Shown here piece by piece: positions 15,362 through 25,133 of a stretch of 64,000 bases of DNA (positions within the stretch are counted from its first letter, which is position 1; each line of letters opens with the position of its first letter). The notes under the pieces were generated by a model that was not told the DNA's origin, ran no database searches, and saw only the letters and a program-made list of their open reading frames with translations. Both the position numbers and the translations under genes were made by a program. The stretch comes from CAMYOC01 sp963704875. Its GTDB lineage: Bacteria; Pseudomonadota; Gammaproteobacteria; Steroidobacterales; XN24. The stretch is from assembly GCA_963704875.1 (NCBI GenBank), contig CAVPIA010000001.1:77323-141322 (forward strand), given 5' to 3'.

Positions 15362-16146
15362 TTAAACAACGCTTGATGACCGCGGTCGTGCTCGGCATCG
15401 CGCTGCTGCTATTGCTGTTCGTCGCACCACTGCCTGTCGCGGGGATGGTGCTTGGTCTGCTGATGACCATCGGCGCCTGGGAATGGTCTGCGCTGGGAGG
15501 CTGCAAACAGCCCGGCACGCGTGTGGCTTATGTGTTGCTGGCTGGCGCCACTGGCTGGTTACTCCAGCATTTCTGGTTTGGGAATCCCACCCCGCCGTTG
15601 TTACTGGACCTGATGGTCTGGTTGGTCGGTCTGACCTGGATGCTGCGCTTTCCGACCCCGGTGCCGCGGCTGTTTTCCCTTGGGTCCGGACTGCTGGTCA
15701 TGCCGCTGGGCTGGCTGTTCCTGTTTGCCCTGCTGCAGGAGTGGGGCGCGCAGTGGACCTTGTTCCTTTTCTTGCTGGTCGCCGCGGCTGACGTTGGTGC
15801 CTTTTTCTCTGGTCGTGCCTTTGGCCGCCACAAGCTGGCGGTCAAGGTCAGCCCTGGCAAGACCTGGGAAGGGGTTGGCGGGGGTCTGTTAGCGGTCGCG
15901 GCAGTGGCGGCGGGTGGCGCGGTCTGGTTTGGAACGGGACTGGCTCTCACCATCGCCGGGGCGGTTGTCGTGGCAGCGTTCTCGGTACTCGGTGACCTGA
16001 CCATAAGCATGTTGAAGCGGGCCGCCGGACTCAAGGACAGCGGCAATATTTTCCCCGGCCACGGCGGCGTGCTTGACCGAATCGATAGTCTGCTTGCCGC
16101 TTTGCCGCTGTTTATCCTGGTGTTTGGCGGGATCCGTGGCCTATGA
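15358..16146 (+). CDS. cdsA: Phosphatidate cytidylyltransferase CdsA
   Basis: An integral membrane enzyme that makes CDP-diacylglycerol from CTP and phosphatidate for phospholipid synthesis. The 262-residue product is mostly membrane helices. It ends with the family signature SMLKRAAGLKDSGNIFPGHG followed by GVLDRID. The GTG start at 15358 overlaps the uppS stop (GTGA), and the stop overlaps the dxr start (ATGA), so uppS, cdsA and dxr are translationally coupled. Confidence 0.95.
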   Translation: MIKQRLMTAVVLGIALLLLLFVAPLPVAGMVLGLLMTIGAWEWSALGGCKQPGTRVAYVLLAGATGWLLQHFWFGNPTPPLLLDLMVWLVGLTWMLRFPTPVPRLFSLGSGLLVMPLGWLFLFALLQEWGAQWTLFLFLLVAAADVGAFFSGRAFGRHKLAVKVSPGKTWEGVGGGLLAVAAVAAGGAVWFGTGLALTIAGAVVVAAFSVLGDLTISMLKRAAGLKDSGNIFPGHGGVLDRIDSLLAALPLFILVFGGIRGL

Positions 16147-17318
16147 CCGGGATCTCGGTTCTTGGCTCAACCGGCAGCGTCGGTCTCAGCACGCTGGATG
16201 TCATACGGCGCAATCCCGACCGCTTCAAGGTTCAGGCGCTGACCGCGCGATCCAATCACAATTTGCTGCTTGAACAGTGCCGTGAGTTTGCCCCGGATCT
16301 GGCCGTATTGGCAGACCCGGAAAATCTGCCGGCGCTGGAACAAGGCTTACGCAGTGCCGGACTGGAAACGCGGGCCGAGGCCGGCGTGGCGGCGCTTGAA
16401 CGAGCAGCGTCGCTGGACAATGCGGATTATGTGATGGCCGCTATTGTCGGTGCGGCCGGACTGTTGCCGACACTGGCAGCGGCCCGCGCTGGCAAGCGTG
16501 TACTGTTGGCGAACAAAGAGGCCGCAGTCATGTCGGGCTCGCTGATGATGGCCGCGGTACATGCTCACGGCGCCACTCTGATACCGATAGACAGCGAACA
16601 CAACGCGGTGTTTCAGTGTCTGGGTGAAGATGCCGCGAAATCAATCAAGGACGTCCACCGCATTTTGTTGACGGCTTCCGGTGGTCCGTTTCTGAACATC
16701 GAGCCCGGTCGGCTTGAGAAGGTCACGCCCGACCAGGCGTGTGCCCATCCGAACTGGGAAATGGGACGCAAGATCTCTGTCGACTCGGCCACGATGATGA
16801 ACAAAGGGCTCGAAGTGATTGAGGCCTGTTGTCTGTTCGGCGTATCGGTGGAGCAGATCGAGGTAGTGATCCATCCGCAGAGCATCATCCATTCGCTGGT
16901 GCAATTCTGCGACGGGTCGACCCTCGCGCAACTGGGCAATCCGGACATGCGGGTTCCGATCGCGCATGCTCTGGGTTGGCCTGAGCGCCTGGACTCCGGG
17001 GTTGAGCCGCTGGATCTGCTGGCCACAGCGCGGCTTGATTTCCAGGCGCCGGACTATCAGCAGTTTCCCTGTCTCGGCCTCGCACTGGCCGCGGCGAAGA
17101 GTGGCGGTGCGGCACCGGTAGCCCTGAATGCCGCCAACGAGGTTGCGGTTGAGGCATTTCTCGGGTCACGGGTGCCCTTCACGGCCATAAGCGGGATAAT
17201 CGAGGCGGTTCTGGCAGAATGCGGTACGGGGGACGTGGCAACGCTTGAGCAAATCCTGGCGCTGGACGCGCAGGCACGCCGCATCGCCGGGGAAACAATC
17301 GGAAATTTCCAGCTCTAA
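16143..17318 (+). CDS. dxr: 1-deoxy-D-xylulose 5-phosphate reductoisomerase Dxr
   Basis: Converts DXP to 2-C-methyl-D-erythritol 4-phosphate with NADPH, the first committed step of the MEP isoprenoid route. IspD and IspF of the same route are encoded further on in this window. The 391 residues show the NADPH motif GSTGSVGLSTLDVI at the N-terminus. The metal and substrate regions PIDSEHNAVFQCL and SVDSATMMNKGLEVIEACCL follow. The ATG overlaps the cdsA stop. rseP starts 6 bases after the stop. Confidence 0.96.
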   Translation: MTGISVLGSTGSVGLSTLDVIRRNPDRFKVQALTARSNHNLLLEQCREFAPDLAVLADPENLPALEQGLRSAGLETRAEAGVAALERAASLDNADYVMAAIVGAAGLLPTLAAARAGKRVLLANKEAAVMSGSLMMAAVHAHGATLIPIDSEHNAVFQCLGEDAAKSIKDVHRILLTASGGPFLNIEPGRLEKVTPDQACAHPNWEMGRKISVDSATMMNKGLEVIEACCLFGVSVEQIEVVIHPQSIIHSLVQFCDGSTLAQLGNPDMRVPIAHALGWPERLDSGVEPLDLLATARLDFQAPDYQQFPCLGLALAAAKSGGAAPVALNAANEVAVEAFLGSRVPFTAISGIIEAVLAECGTGDVATLEQILALDAQARRIAGETIGNFQL

Positions 17319-17324
17319 GGACCC

Positions 17325-18686
17325 ATGAACGAAATTTTTACCTCAATCCTGGCCTTTGTCGTCGCCATCAGTGTGTTGGTGGCGGTGCACGAATACGGCC
17401 ACTTCTGGGTTGCGCGCAAGCTTGGCGTCCGGGTTTTGCGTTTCTGCATAGGCTTTGGCAAGCCGATATGGAGCAGGACAGCCGGACGGGATCCGGTTGA
17501 ATATGCTGTGGCGGCCGTACCGCTGGGCGGCTATGTGAAGCTGCTGGACGAGCGTGAGGGCCCGGTGCCGGACGATCAGAAGCATCGGGCGTTTAATCGC
17601 CAGTCGCCGATCAGACGTATTGCCATTCTCGTCGCCGGACCGCTGTTCAACTTCATTTTTGCCGTATTCGCTTACTGGTTGATGTTTATCACTGGCGTTT
17701 CTGCGCTACAGCCGGTGATCGGCGGGATAGAGGCGGGTTCGCGTGCCGAGTTCGCGGAACTACGCGCCGGCGATCGGATAGTCGCTGTTGATCAGCGCCA
17801 GACCCCGACGATGATGGATGCCCGGATCGGTTTGCTCGATGGACTGGTCGGAGACGGCGAAGCACGCTTGCGCGTTGTCGGCATTGATGGCCAAACCCGG
17901 GATGTCTTGCTGTCCGTGATCGGCAACCGGCGTGAGCTGACCGAAACGGCGGATATCTTCCCGCAATTGGGTATCCAGCCGTGGCGTCCAATCGTGCCAC
18001 CGGTGATTGGCAGTCTTAGCGATGATGGCTCTGCCATGCGTTCCGGAATGGAGCCTGGCGACCGCATCGTAATGGCTGATGGTGAACCGGTAGAGGATTG
18101 GGCCAGTTGGGTCGATTTTGTCCGTGCGCGCCCCAATCAGCAGGTGATGCTGGAGATCGAGCGAGACGGTCGCCGGCAGGCTCTCGATCTCGCCATCGGT
18201 GTCAGCCCTGACGAGGATATTGGCCTGATCGGGGCCGGAGTGGTGGTACCGGAAGGCTTGTACGACGAGATCATCACCGAGCAGAAATTCGGTCCGTTTG
18301 CGGCGGCATCGCAGGCCTTAAACAGGACCTGGGACATGTCAGCGCTGACAGTCCGGATGCTCTACCGAATGGTCACGGGTGATGTGTCGCCAAAGAGTAT
18401 CAGTGGGCCGATCAATATCGCGCAGACCGCAGGCTATACAGCGAGTGTCGGTTTGGCCGCGTTTCTCGCCTTTCTGGCCATCGTCAGTATCAGTCTGGGT
18501 ATCCTTAACCTGCTGCCGATTCCGATGCTCGATGGCGGGCAGATCGTTTATCAATTCGCGGAGATGATAAAAGGAAGTCCGGTATCCGAGCGGACCCAGA
18601 TCATCGGACAACAGGTCGGGATTCTGTTGCTGTTGATGCTGATGAGTTTCGCCTTCTACAACGACATCGTCCGCCTGGCGGGATGA
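17325..18686 (+). CDS. rseP: RIP metalloprotease RseP (site-2 protease)
   Basis: An inner-membrane zinc protease that makes the second, intramembrane cut in RseA, freeing sigma-E. The 453 residues have HEYGH (H22, E23, H26) in the first membrane helix. Two PDZ domains lie in the periplasm (about 120-310), and the last membrane part has NLLPIPMLDGGQ, which supplies the third zinc ligand. Its targets rpoE and rseA are also in this window, about 36 kb away. It sits directly before bamA, as in other gammaproteobacteria. Confidence 0.95.
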   Translation: MNEIFTSILAFVVAISVLVAVHEYGHFWVARKLGVRVLRFCIGFGKPIWSRTAGRDPVEYAVAAVPLGGYVKLLDEREGPVPDDQKHRAFNRQSPIRRIAILVAGPLFNFIFAVFAYWLMFITGVSALQPVIGGIEAGSRAEFAELRAGDRIVAVDQRQTPTMMDARIGLLDGLVGDGEARLRVVGIDGQTRDVLLSVIGNRRELTETADIFPQLGIQPWRPIVPPVIGSLSDDGSAMRSGMEPGDRIVMADGEPVEDWASWVDFVRARPNQQVMLEIERDGRRQALDLAIGVSPDEDIGLIGAGVVVPEGLYDEIITEQKFGPFAAASQALNRTWDMSALTVRMLYRMVTGDVSPKSISGPINIAQTAGYTASVGLAAFLAFLAIVSISLGILNLLPIPMLDGGQIVYQFAEMIKGSPVSERTQIIGQQVGILLLLMLMSFAFYNDIVRLAG

Positions 18687-18701
18687 AGTGACACCGTCAC
18701 G

Positions 18702-21098
18702 ATGATAAACCGACTCCTTGCTGCTCTCACCCTGACCCTTGGCCTGTTGTCCGGCACGCTTGCGCTTGCGCAGTCCGGATTTGTCGTGCGCGACATGCAG
18801 GTGGAAGGACTGCAGCGGATCTCGGAGGGCACGGTGTACAACTATCTGCCGGTCGCCATAGGCGACATCATGGATCAGCAGCGAGTTGAACAGGCCTTGC
18901 GCGGACTCTACGGCACCGGATTGTTTTCGGATGTTGAACTGCGTCAAAACGGAAGCACGCTGGTGGTCGTTGTCCGGGAGAGGCCATCGATCAAGTCTTT
19001 CACGATCGAAGGCAACAAGGACATTGAGACTGAGGAACTTGAAGAGTCGCTGCGCAATATCGGACTCGCCACTGGCAAGACTTTCGATCAGGCGGTCCTC
19101 GAGAATGTCACCCAGCTGCTGACCGATCAGTACTACAGCCGCGGAAAGTACAACGTGGTGGTGGCGGCTGAGGTGGAAGAGTCTGAAGATAACACGGTCA
19201 TCATCGCGATCGACATCGACGAGGGGAAGCGCGCCCGCATAAGGCAGATCAATGTCGTCGGCAACGAGGCGTTTACCGACGAGGAATTGCGCAAGGTGTT
19301 TGAGTTGAAGACGCCGAACTGGTTGTCATTTTACCGACAGGATGATCGTTACGCCCGCGAGAGTCTGCTCGGCGATCTGGAAAAATTGCGCTCCTATTAC
19401 ATGGATCGCGGCTATGCGGCGTTCGAAGTGGCGTCGACCCAGGTCACGATTTCGCCAGACAAACAAGATATCTTTATCACCATCAACGTCGAAGAGGGTG
19501 AGCCCTTTGTCATCTCCGGGATCGATCTCGCGGGTGATCTGATCGTACCCAAGCAGCAGCTCGAAGCGCTGGTTCTGGCGAAGCCGGGGCAAACCTTCTC
19601 CCTGCGCATGTTGACTCAGACCTCGGATCTGATCAGTTACCGTCTTGGCGAGGAAGGTTTCGCGTTTGCCCGGGTCGAGCCGATCCCGGAGATCAACGAA
19701 GAGACAAACGAGGTCCAGGTCACGTTCTACGTAGACCCTGGCAAGCGGGCATATGTTAGCCGTATCCGGTTTGCCGGCTCGCGGTCGACAAAAGACGAAG
19801 TGTTCCGACGCGAAATGCGTCAGCTGGAGAGCGCGTTCCTGTCCAACCGGGCGGTGGAGCGGTCTGAGCAGCGTCTGCGCCGGCTGCCGTTTGTCGAGGA
19901 AGTCAGCGTAGACACCCAGCCGGTGCCGGGTACCGACGATCTGGTCAACGTCGATGTGGAGATTACCGAAGGCCAGCCGGGCTCATTTGGCGGCGGCATC
20001 GGCTACTCAGGGTCACAGGGCGTACTGCTCAACGGCAATATCGTGCACACCAACTTCATGGGCACGGGTAACCGCATTGAGGCGGATATCAATACCAGCG
20101 ATTACACGACCGTGTACCGGACGCTATACACAAATCCCTATGTGACCCCCAATGGCGTCTCCCGCACGGTCTCGCTGACCTATCGCGATGTCACCCAATT
20201 CACCAACGGTTCCTCGGATTTCGGGACCACCAGCTGGACCGCGGCGCTGGAATATGGCTATCCGGTATCGGAATATTCACGCATTCGTTTCGGGCTTGCT
20301 GTCCAGAGCGCCGAGTTATCAACCAGCGACGGCAGCTCGCTGCAGCAACGTCTGTGGGTCAGCCAGAATGGCAATCCGTCCCGGGAAATCATTGACGTAC
20401 CGGGCGGCCTGATCATCTTTGATAAGACAGATTTTTATACCTATGAGTGGCTGGCGGGCTGGACCTACGACAGTCGCAACCGTTCGCTGTTTGCTGATCG
20501 TGGGGCCAGACAGCAACTGGCGCTGACCACGACCGGTTATGGATCAGAGGTCGAGTTCTACACGATCCGCTATGAATGGCAGAAATACTGGCCGCTGTTC
20601 GGTCAGTTCACACTGAAGAACTCGGGGCAGATATCCTGGGGCGAAGACTTCGGTTCGACGACCGAGCTACCCCCCTACAAGCGCTTCTTTGGCGGCGGAC
20701 CGGATACCGTCAGGGGATTCCAGGAAGGTCGATTGGGGCCCTATGATACGAACGGGAATCCGTACGGCGGGAATCTGATCATGGCAAACCAGTGGGATCT
20801 GATCCTGCCGTCGCCAGAGAAGATCGCGGGTAAGGCCCGATTCAGTTTGTTCTTCGACATCGGTAATGTATTCTCCAACGACAATACCCGCTTCCCCTTT
20901 ATCAATGACCAGGGGGAGCTGATTGATCAGGACTTCAGCTTCAACTATGACCTGAATGAGCTGCGGCGCTCGGTCGGTGCGTCGGCAGAGTGGTTGTCCC
21001 CTATGGGCATATTCCGTTTCAGCTACGGTATCCCTCTTAACGACGAGCGCTTGGATCAGGTTGAAGAATTCCAGTTCACCATCGGTTCCCAGTTTTGA
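18702..21098 (+). CDS. bamA: Outer membrane protein assembly factor BamA
   Basis: The core of the BAM complex, which folds beta-barrel proteins into the outer membrane. The 798-residue precursor has a signal peptide cleaved near ALA/QSGF (about residue 24). Five POTRA repeats follow (to about 420), then a 16-strand barrel. RGF within TVRGFQEGRLGPYD is the conserved loop-6 motif. The C-terminal residue is Phe (FTIGSQF), the usual BAM recognition signal. The start lies 15 bases after rseP, and skp, which encodes a BamA-pathway chaperone, follows. Confidence 0.96.
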   Translation: MINRLLAALTLTLGLLSGTLALAQSGFVVRDMQVEGLQRISEGTVYNYLPVAIGDIMDQQRVEQALRGLYGTGLFSDVELRQNGSTLVVVVRERPSIKSFTIEGNKDIETEELEESLRNIGLATGKTFDQAVLENVTQLLTDQYYSRGKYNVVVAAEVEESEDNTVIIAIDIDEGKRARIRQINVVGNEAFTDEELRKVFELKTPNWLSFYRQDDRYARESLLGDLEKLRSYYMDRGYAAFEVASTQVTISPDKQDIFITINVEEGEPFVISGIDLAGDLIVPKQQLEALVLAKPGQTFSLRMLTQTSDLISYRLGEEGFAFARVEPIPEINEETNEVQVTFYVDPGKRAYVSRIRFAGSRSTKDEVFRREMRQLESAFLSNRAVERSEQRLRRLPFVEEVSVDTQPVPGTDDLVNVDVEITEGQPGSFGGGIGYSGSQGVLLNGNIVHTNFMGTGNRIEADINTSDYTTVYRTLYTNPYVTPNGVSRTVSLTYRDVTQFTNGSSDFGTTSWTAALEYGYPVSEYSRIRFGLAVQSAELSTSDGSSLQQRLWVSQNGNPSREIIDVPGGLIIFDKTDFYTYEWLAGWTYDSRNRSLFADRGARQQLALTTTGYGSEVEFYTIRYEWQKYWPLFGQFTLKNSGQISWGEDFGSTTELPPYKRFFGGGPDTVRGFQEGRLGPYDTNGNPYGGNLIMANQWDLILPSPEKIAGKARFSLFFDIGNVFSNDNTRFPFINDQGELIDQDFSFNYDLNELRRSVGASAEWLSPMGIFRFSYGIPLNDERLDQVEEFQFTIGSQF

Positions 21099-21126
21099 TA
21101 CGAATCATAAAAAGGAAGATCTGAGA

Positions 21127-21666
21127 ATGAAGGCAAATCGAATTTGGGCCTACGCGCTGTTGGCAACACTCACGTTGGGAGCAGCGACCGTCAGTGCCCA
21201 GGGCGTCAAAATCGGGGTCGTCAATTTCGGTCGATTGCTTGACGAATCACCACAAGCGCAGAGTTCACAGCGTGCCTTGCAGGACGAGTTTGCACCGAGG
21301 CAACGCAAGTTGCGTGGCCAGGAAGAACAGCTCAAGGGTCTGGAGGAACGACTCACCCAGAGCGAAGGCTTTATGAGCGAGGATGAACGTCAGCAACTGG
21401 AGCGCGAAGCGCGCGATCTGCAGCGCGAACTGAATCGTGGCAAGACCGAGTTCGGTGAGGATCTCAGCCTGCGGCGCAATGAGGAGCTGGGGAAACTGCA
21501 GCGTATGCTTATTGAGGAAGTGCAGGCCGTCAGCCGCTCACAGGGCTATGACATTGTTCTTAGCGAGACGGTCGGCGTGGTCTATGCCAGCGCTGCCGTT
21601 GATCTGACTGACCAGATACTGGCCGCACTGCAGAGCCGGAACAACGCCACTGCGGGCGGCAACTGA
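21127..21666 (+). CDS. skp: Periplasmic chaperone Skp/OmpH
   Basis: A trimeric periplasmic holdase that carries unfolded outer membrane proteins to BamA. The 179-residue precursor starts with a signal peptide (MKANRIWAYALLATLTLGAA, cleavage near VSAQ). A short beta segment (VKIGVVNFGRLLDESPQAQ) follows, then long charged helices forming the coiled-coil tentacles (about 50-130). ATG 21127 has AAGGAAG about 10 bases upstream. The frame is open into the end of bamA but that part is not conserved. lpxD follows by 12 bases. Confidence 0.93.
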   Translation: MKANRIWAYALLATLTLGAATVSAQGVKIGVVNFGRLLDESPQAQSSQRALQDEFAPRQRKLRGQEEQLKGLEERLTQSEGFMSEDERQQLEREARDLQRELNRGKTEFGEDLSLRRNEELGKLQRMLIEEVQAVSRSQGYDIVLSETVGVVYASAAVDLTDQILAALQSRNNATAGGN

Positions 21667-21678
21667 TCGGCTAGAGCG

Positions 21679-22719
21679 ATGACCTGCACCCTGGGCGAGA
21701 TTGCCGTCCATCTCGGCTGTGCGCTGCAGGGAGATCCGGATATTGTGATCGATGGCGTCGGTACTCTCAGCGGGGCAACGCCGGGCCAGATCACGTTTCT
21801 CGCAAATCCACGCTATCGCCGCCTGGTGGCGGACACGCGGGCCTCAGCGGTCATCCTGTCCCCGGATGATGCCCGGGACCACAGCGGCAGCGCGCTGATA
21901 AGCGAAAATCCCTACCTGACCTACGCCAGGGTGGCTGCCTTGTTGTCACCGCAGTCAGCCGCGGCTGCGGGTGTTTCTGCGGCGGCAAGCGTAGACCCGA
22001 CGGCATCGGTGGCGGCCGACGCCTGGGTAGGGCCCGGGGCCGTGGTAGAGGCGGGTGCAAGCATTGGCGCACGCTGTTTTGTTGGCCCCGGCACCATCGT
22101 CGGGCATGACGCGGACCTGGGAGAGGATTGCCGCTTGACGGCCCGGGTGGTTATCTGTCACGGCGTACGGATTGGACGCAGGACTATCATCCACCCTGGT
22201 GCAGTGATCGGCGGCGACGGCTTTGGCCTCGCCAGGGACGGACAGGCGTGGGTCAAAGTGCCGCAATTGGGCAGCGTGCAAATCGGTGACGACGTTGAAA
22301 TCGGCGCCAACACCACAATCGACCGGGGCGCGATCGAGGATACGGTCATCGGCAACGGGGTCAAGCTGGATAATCAGATCCAGATCGGACACAACGTGCA
22401 TATCGGCGAACACACCGTGATTGCGGGTTGCACAGGAATTTCCGGCAGTGCGGTGATTGGTAAGCGGTGCATGATCGGAGGCGCGGTCGGGATCGCCGGA
22501 CATCTGGAGATTTGCGACGATACGGTGATTACCGGCCAGACCCTGGTAAGCCATTCTGTGCGCAAGCCCGGCGTCTACTCGAGCGCCTTACCGCTGGATG
22601 AGGCACGCAAGTGGCGACGCAACAGCGCGCGCTTCCGGCAACTTGATAAGCTGGCAATAAAGGTCAATGCGCTGGCCCGGGCCGCGACACTTGACGATGG
22701 GGAAGCAAAAGATGAGTGA
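21679..22719 (+). CDS. lpxD: UDP-3-O-(3-hydroxyacyl)glucosamine N-acyltransferase LpxD
   Basis: Adds the second hydroxyacyl chain to the glucosamine amino group, the third step of lipid A synthesis. The 346 residues begin with the uridine-binding domain (FLANPRYRRLVADTRASAVI). A long hexapeptide-repeat beta helix follows (about 105-310). The catalytic histidine is probably in DNQIQIGHNVHIGEHT. The last eight bases overlap the fabZ start. Gene order lpxD-fabZ-lpxA-lpxB is the standard lipid A cluster. Confidence 0.95.
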   Translation: MTCTLGEIAVHLGCALQGDPDIVIDGVGTLSGATPGQITFLANPRYRRLVADTRASAVILSPDDARDHSGSALISENPYLTYARVAALLSPQSAAAAGVSAAASVDPTASVAADAWVGPGAVVEAGASIGARCFVGPGTIVGHDADLGEDCRLTARVVICHGVRIGRRTIIHPGAVIGGDGFGLARDGQAWVKVPQLGSVQIGDDVEIGANTTIDRGAIEDTVIGNGVKLDNQIQIGHNVHIGEHTVIAGCTGISGSAVIGKRCMIGGAVGIAGHLEICDDTVITGQTLVSHSVRKPGVYSSALPLDEARKWRRNSARFRQLDKLAIKVNALARAATLDDGEAKDE

Positions 22720-23170
22720 TGTTCTGACAATGGATATCGGGCGGATCATGGAATTGCTGCCCCATCGATATCCGTTCCTGCTGGTCGATCGGGTTACCGA
22801 ATGCGTACCAGGCGAACGGCTGGAAGCGATCAAGAATGTGACCGCGAACGAACCGTTCTTCCAGGGGCATTTCCCGGGGCGACCGGTGATGCCAGGGGTT
22901 TTGATAATCGAGGCCCTGGCCCAGGCGGCGGGCTTGCTGGCGTTCGCCACCCAGGGCGGTGAGACCGATCCGGACATGACGTTTTATTTTGTGTCCATCG
23001 ACAAGGCCCGATTTCGCAGGCCAGTCCTGCCGGGAGATCAACTGGTGCTAAACGTGACCTTCGAGCGCATCCTGCGCGGCATCTGGCGGTTTTCTGCCAA
23101 GGCATCAGTGGACGGGAAGGTGGCGGCTGGCTGCGAGATGATGGTGGCCCCGCGTGGCGGCGCCGATTGA
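22712..23170 (+). CDS. fabZ: 3-hydroxyacyl-ACP dehydratase FabZ
   Basis: Dehydrates 3-hydroxyacyl-ACP in fatty acid elongation and competes with LpxA and LpxD for hydroxyacyl-ACP. The 152 residues form a hotdog fold. The catalytic His is in FFQGHFPGRPVMPGV and the Glu in LIIEALAQAAG. ATG 22712 overlaps the end of lpxD and has GGGGAA (22699-22704) 7 bases upstream. The 15 extra in-frame residues upstream are not conserved. The stop overlaps the lpxA TTG start. Confidence 0.96.
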   Translation: MSDVLTMDIGRIMELLPHRYPFLLVDRVTECVPGERLEAIKNVTANEPFFQGHFPGRPVMPGVLIIEALAQAAGLLAFATQGGETDPDMTFYFVSIDKARFRRPVLPGDQLVLNVTFERILRGIWRFSAKASVDGKVAAGCEMMVAPRGGAD

Positions 23171-23937
23171 TTCACCCCAGCGCCATCGTTGATGCTGGCG
23201 CCGAGCTCGATGATGATGTCGAGATCGGGCCGTATGCTGTAATCGGCCCGGGGGTGCAGATCGGTGCGGGCTCACGTATCGCGTCTCATGTCGTGATCAG
23301 GGGTCGAACCCGGATCGGTCGCGATAATCGAATCTTCCAGTTCGCCTCGATCGGCGATGACCCACAAGACAAGAAGTATGGCGGAGAGGACACGGCGCTT
23401 GAGATTGGTGACCGCAACACCATCCGCGAAGGCTGTACCATCAACCGGGGCACGGTCCAGGACCAGGGTGTGACCCGGATAGGGGACGACAACTGGATCA
23501 TGGCCTATGTCCATATTGCGCATGATTGCGTCTTGGGCAAGGAAAATGTGCTTGCCAATAATGTGACCCTGGCCGGACACGTCAAGGTCGGCGATTTCGT
23601 GATCCTTGGTGGCTTTGCCGGCGCGCACCAGTTTTGCCAGATCGGTTCCTACGCGTTTCTCGGGATGTACAGCGGGATAACACGTGATGTGCCCGCCTAT
23701 GTGATGGTGTCCGGGCAGCCGGCGGCTCCCTTTGGCGTCAACACGGAGGGCCTGCGCCGGCACGGTTTTGACGCAATCCAGATTGGCAATATTCGCTGGG
23801 CCTACAAGGCGCTGTATCGTTCCGGTCTGAAGCTGGCGCAGGCGACAGACGAGATTGCACAGGCGGCGGACAGCAAGCCCGAGTTGCAATTGTTGCTCGC
23901 TTCTCTGCGTACCGCGACGCGCAGCATCGTCCGATAG
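23167..23937 (+). CDS. lpxA: Acyl-[ACP]-UDP-N-acetylglucosamine O-acyltransferase LpxA
   Basis: Catalyses the first step of lipid A synthesis, transferring a hydroxyacyl chain to UDP-GlcNAc. The 256 residues are hexapeptide repeats to about 190, then a helical C-terminal domain. The catalytic His is probably that in VHIAHDCVLG, and GGFAGAHQFCQIG is a family signature. The start is TTG 23167, overlapping the fabZ stop as TTGA. It gives MIHPSAIVDAGAELDDDVEI, which matches the family N-terminus, and no ATG fits. Confidence 0.95.
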   Translation: MIHPSAIVDAGAELDDDVEIGPYAVIGPGVQIGAGSRIASHVVIRGRTRIGRDNRIFQFASIGDDPQDKKYGGEDTALEIGDRNTIREGCTINRGTVQDQGVTRIGDDNWIMAYVHIAHDCVLGKENVLANNVTLAGHVKVGDFVILGGFAGAHQFCQIGSYAFLGMYSGITRDVPAYVMVSGQPAAPFGVNTEGLRRHGFDAIQIGNIRWAYKALYRSGLKLAQATDEIAQAADSKPELQLLLASLRTATRSIVR

Positions 23938-23963
23938 CGGCAGGCGGGCGTGGCAGTTTCGAC

Positions 23964-25133
23964 ATGCCCCTGAGAGTATTCTTGCTGGCCGGCGAAGCAT
24001 CTGGAGACAAGCTGGGTGCGGGTCTGATCCATGCGATCAGACAGCAACAGCCGGATGCCAGATTCGAGGGTGTGGCCGGACCGGAGATGGTGAACGCTGG
24101 CTGTGAGGTCTGGGCTTCCAGCGACACCCTCGCGGTCATGGGGCTGACCGAGGTGTTTTCTCACCTGCCGCGCCTGCTGCGTCTGCGGCGGCGGCTCGCC
24201 AAACGCCTGCTCGCTGATCCGCCGGATGTGTTTGTCGGCATCGACGCGCCGGACTTCAATCTCGGTCTGGAGCGTCGATTAAAACGGGCAGGGGTGACTA
24301 CGGTCCATTATGTCAGCCCGTCGGTCTGGGCCTGGAGGCCGGGGCGGGTGCACAAAGTGGCCAGGGCCGCGCACCGGGTGCTGTGCCTGTTGCCATTTGA
24401 GCCGGAATACTACGCCAACGCTGACGTAGATGCGGTCTTTGTCGGTCACCCGCTGGCCGATACTGTGGCACAGGAATCTGATCGGGCGGCATCGCGGCGG
24501 CACCTCGGTCTGGCAGCCGACGGCCCGCTGATCGCGGTGCTGCCGGGCAGTCGCAAGAGCGAGTTGCGTGCGCTGGGCGAGGATTTCGCCGGCGCGGTGG
24601 GCTGGCTGCACCGACGCCGGCCGGATCTCAGGTTTGTTACTCCAGCCGCCAGCGCAGACACCGGCAAGATGTTTGCGCGGCAGTTGGCCGGCAGCGCCAG
24701 CGGCGCGCCGGTGACGCTGATTGAAGGCGATTCGCTGCGGGTGATGGCGGCTGCGGACCTCGTCTTGCTGGCGTCCGGGACTGCTGCGTTGGAAGCGGCC
24801 TTGATAAAGCGGCCGATGGTAGTAGCCTACCGCCTATCACGCATCAGTCAGTGGATGCTGGAGACCTTCCGACTGGTCAGGATTGGGCGTTTTTGCCTGC
24901 CGAATCTGTTGGCCGGTCGGGATCTGGTTCCCGAGCTTCTGCAGAGCGCGGTGACGCCAGAGGCGCTGGGAAAGGCGGCATTGGCGTGGCTGGAGGACGA
25001 GCCACGGCGTCAACTGGCGACGGAGGCATTCGAGGGTATCCGCCAGAGTCTGCGTCAGGGAGCGGATCAGCGCGCGGCCAGTGCGATACTCGAGCTGTGT
25101 GCCGGCGCAGGCACCAAAGAGGCTGCATCATGA
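23964..25133 (+). CDS. lpxB: Lipid-A-disaccharide synthase LpxB
   Basis: A GT19 glycosyltransferase that joins UDP-2,3-diacylglucosamine and lipid X into the tetraacyl disaccharide on the inner face of the inner membrane. The 389 residues show FLLAGEASGDKLGAGLI at the N-terminus, VDAVFVGHPLADTV and VLPGSRKSELRAL in the middle, and LLASGTAALEAALIKRPMVV near the nucleotide site. The start lies 26 bases after lpxA with no clear Shine-Dalgarno. The stop overlaps the rnhB ATG. Confidence 0.94.
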   Translation: MPLRVFLLAGEASGDKLGAGLIHAIRQQQPDARFEGVAGPEMVNAGCEVWASSDTLAVMGLTEVFSHLPRLLRLRRRLAKRLLADPPDVFVGIDAPDFNLGLERRLKRAGVTTVHYVSPSVWAWRPGRVHKVARAAHRVLCLLPFEPEYYANADVDAVFVGHPLADTVAQESDRAASRRHLGLAADGPLIAVLPGSRKSELRALGEDFAGAVGWLHRRRPDLRFVTPAASADTGKMFARQLAGSASGAPVTLIEGDSLRVMAAADLVLLASGTAALEAALIKRPMVVAYRLSRISQWMLETFRLVRIGRFCLPNLLAGRDLVPELLQSAVTPEALGKAALAWLEDEPRRQLATEAFEGIRQSLRQGADQRAASAILELCAGAGTKEAAS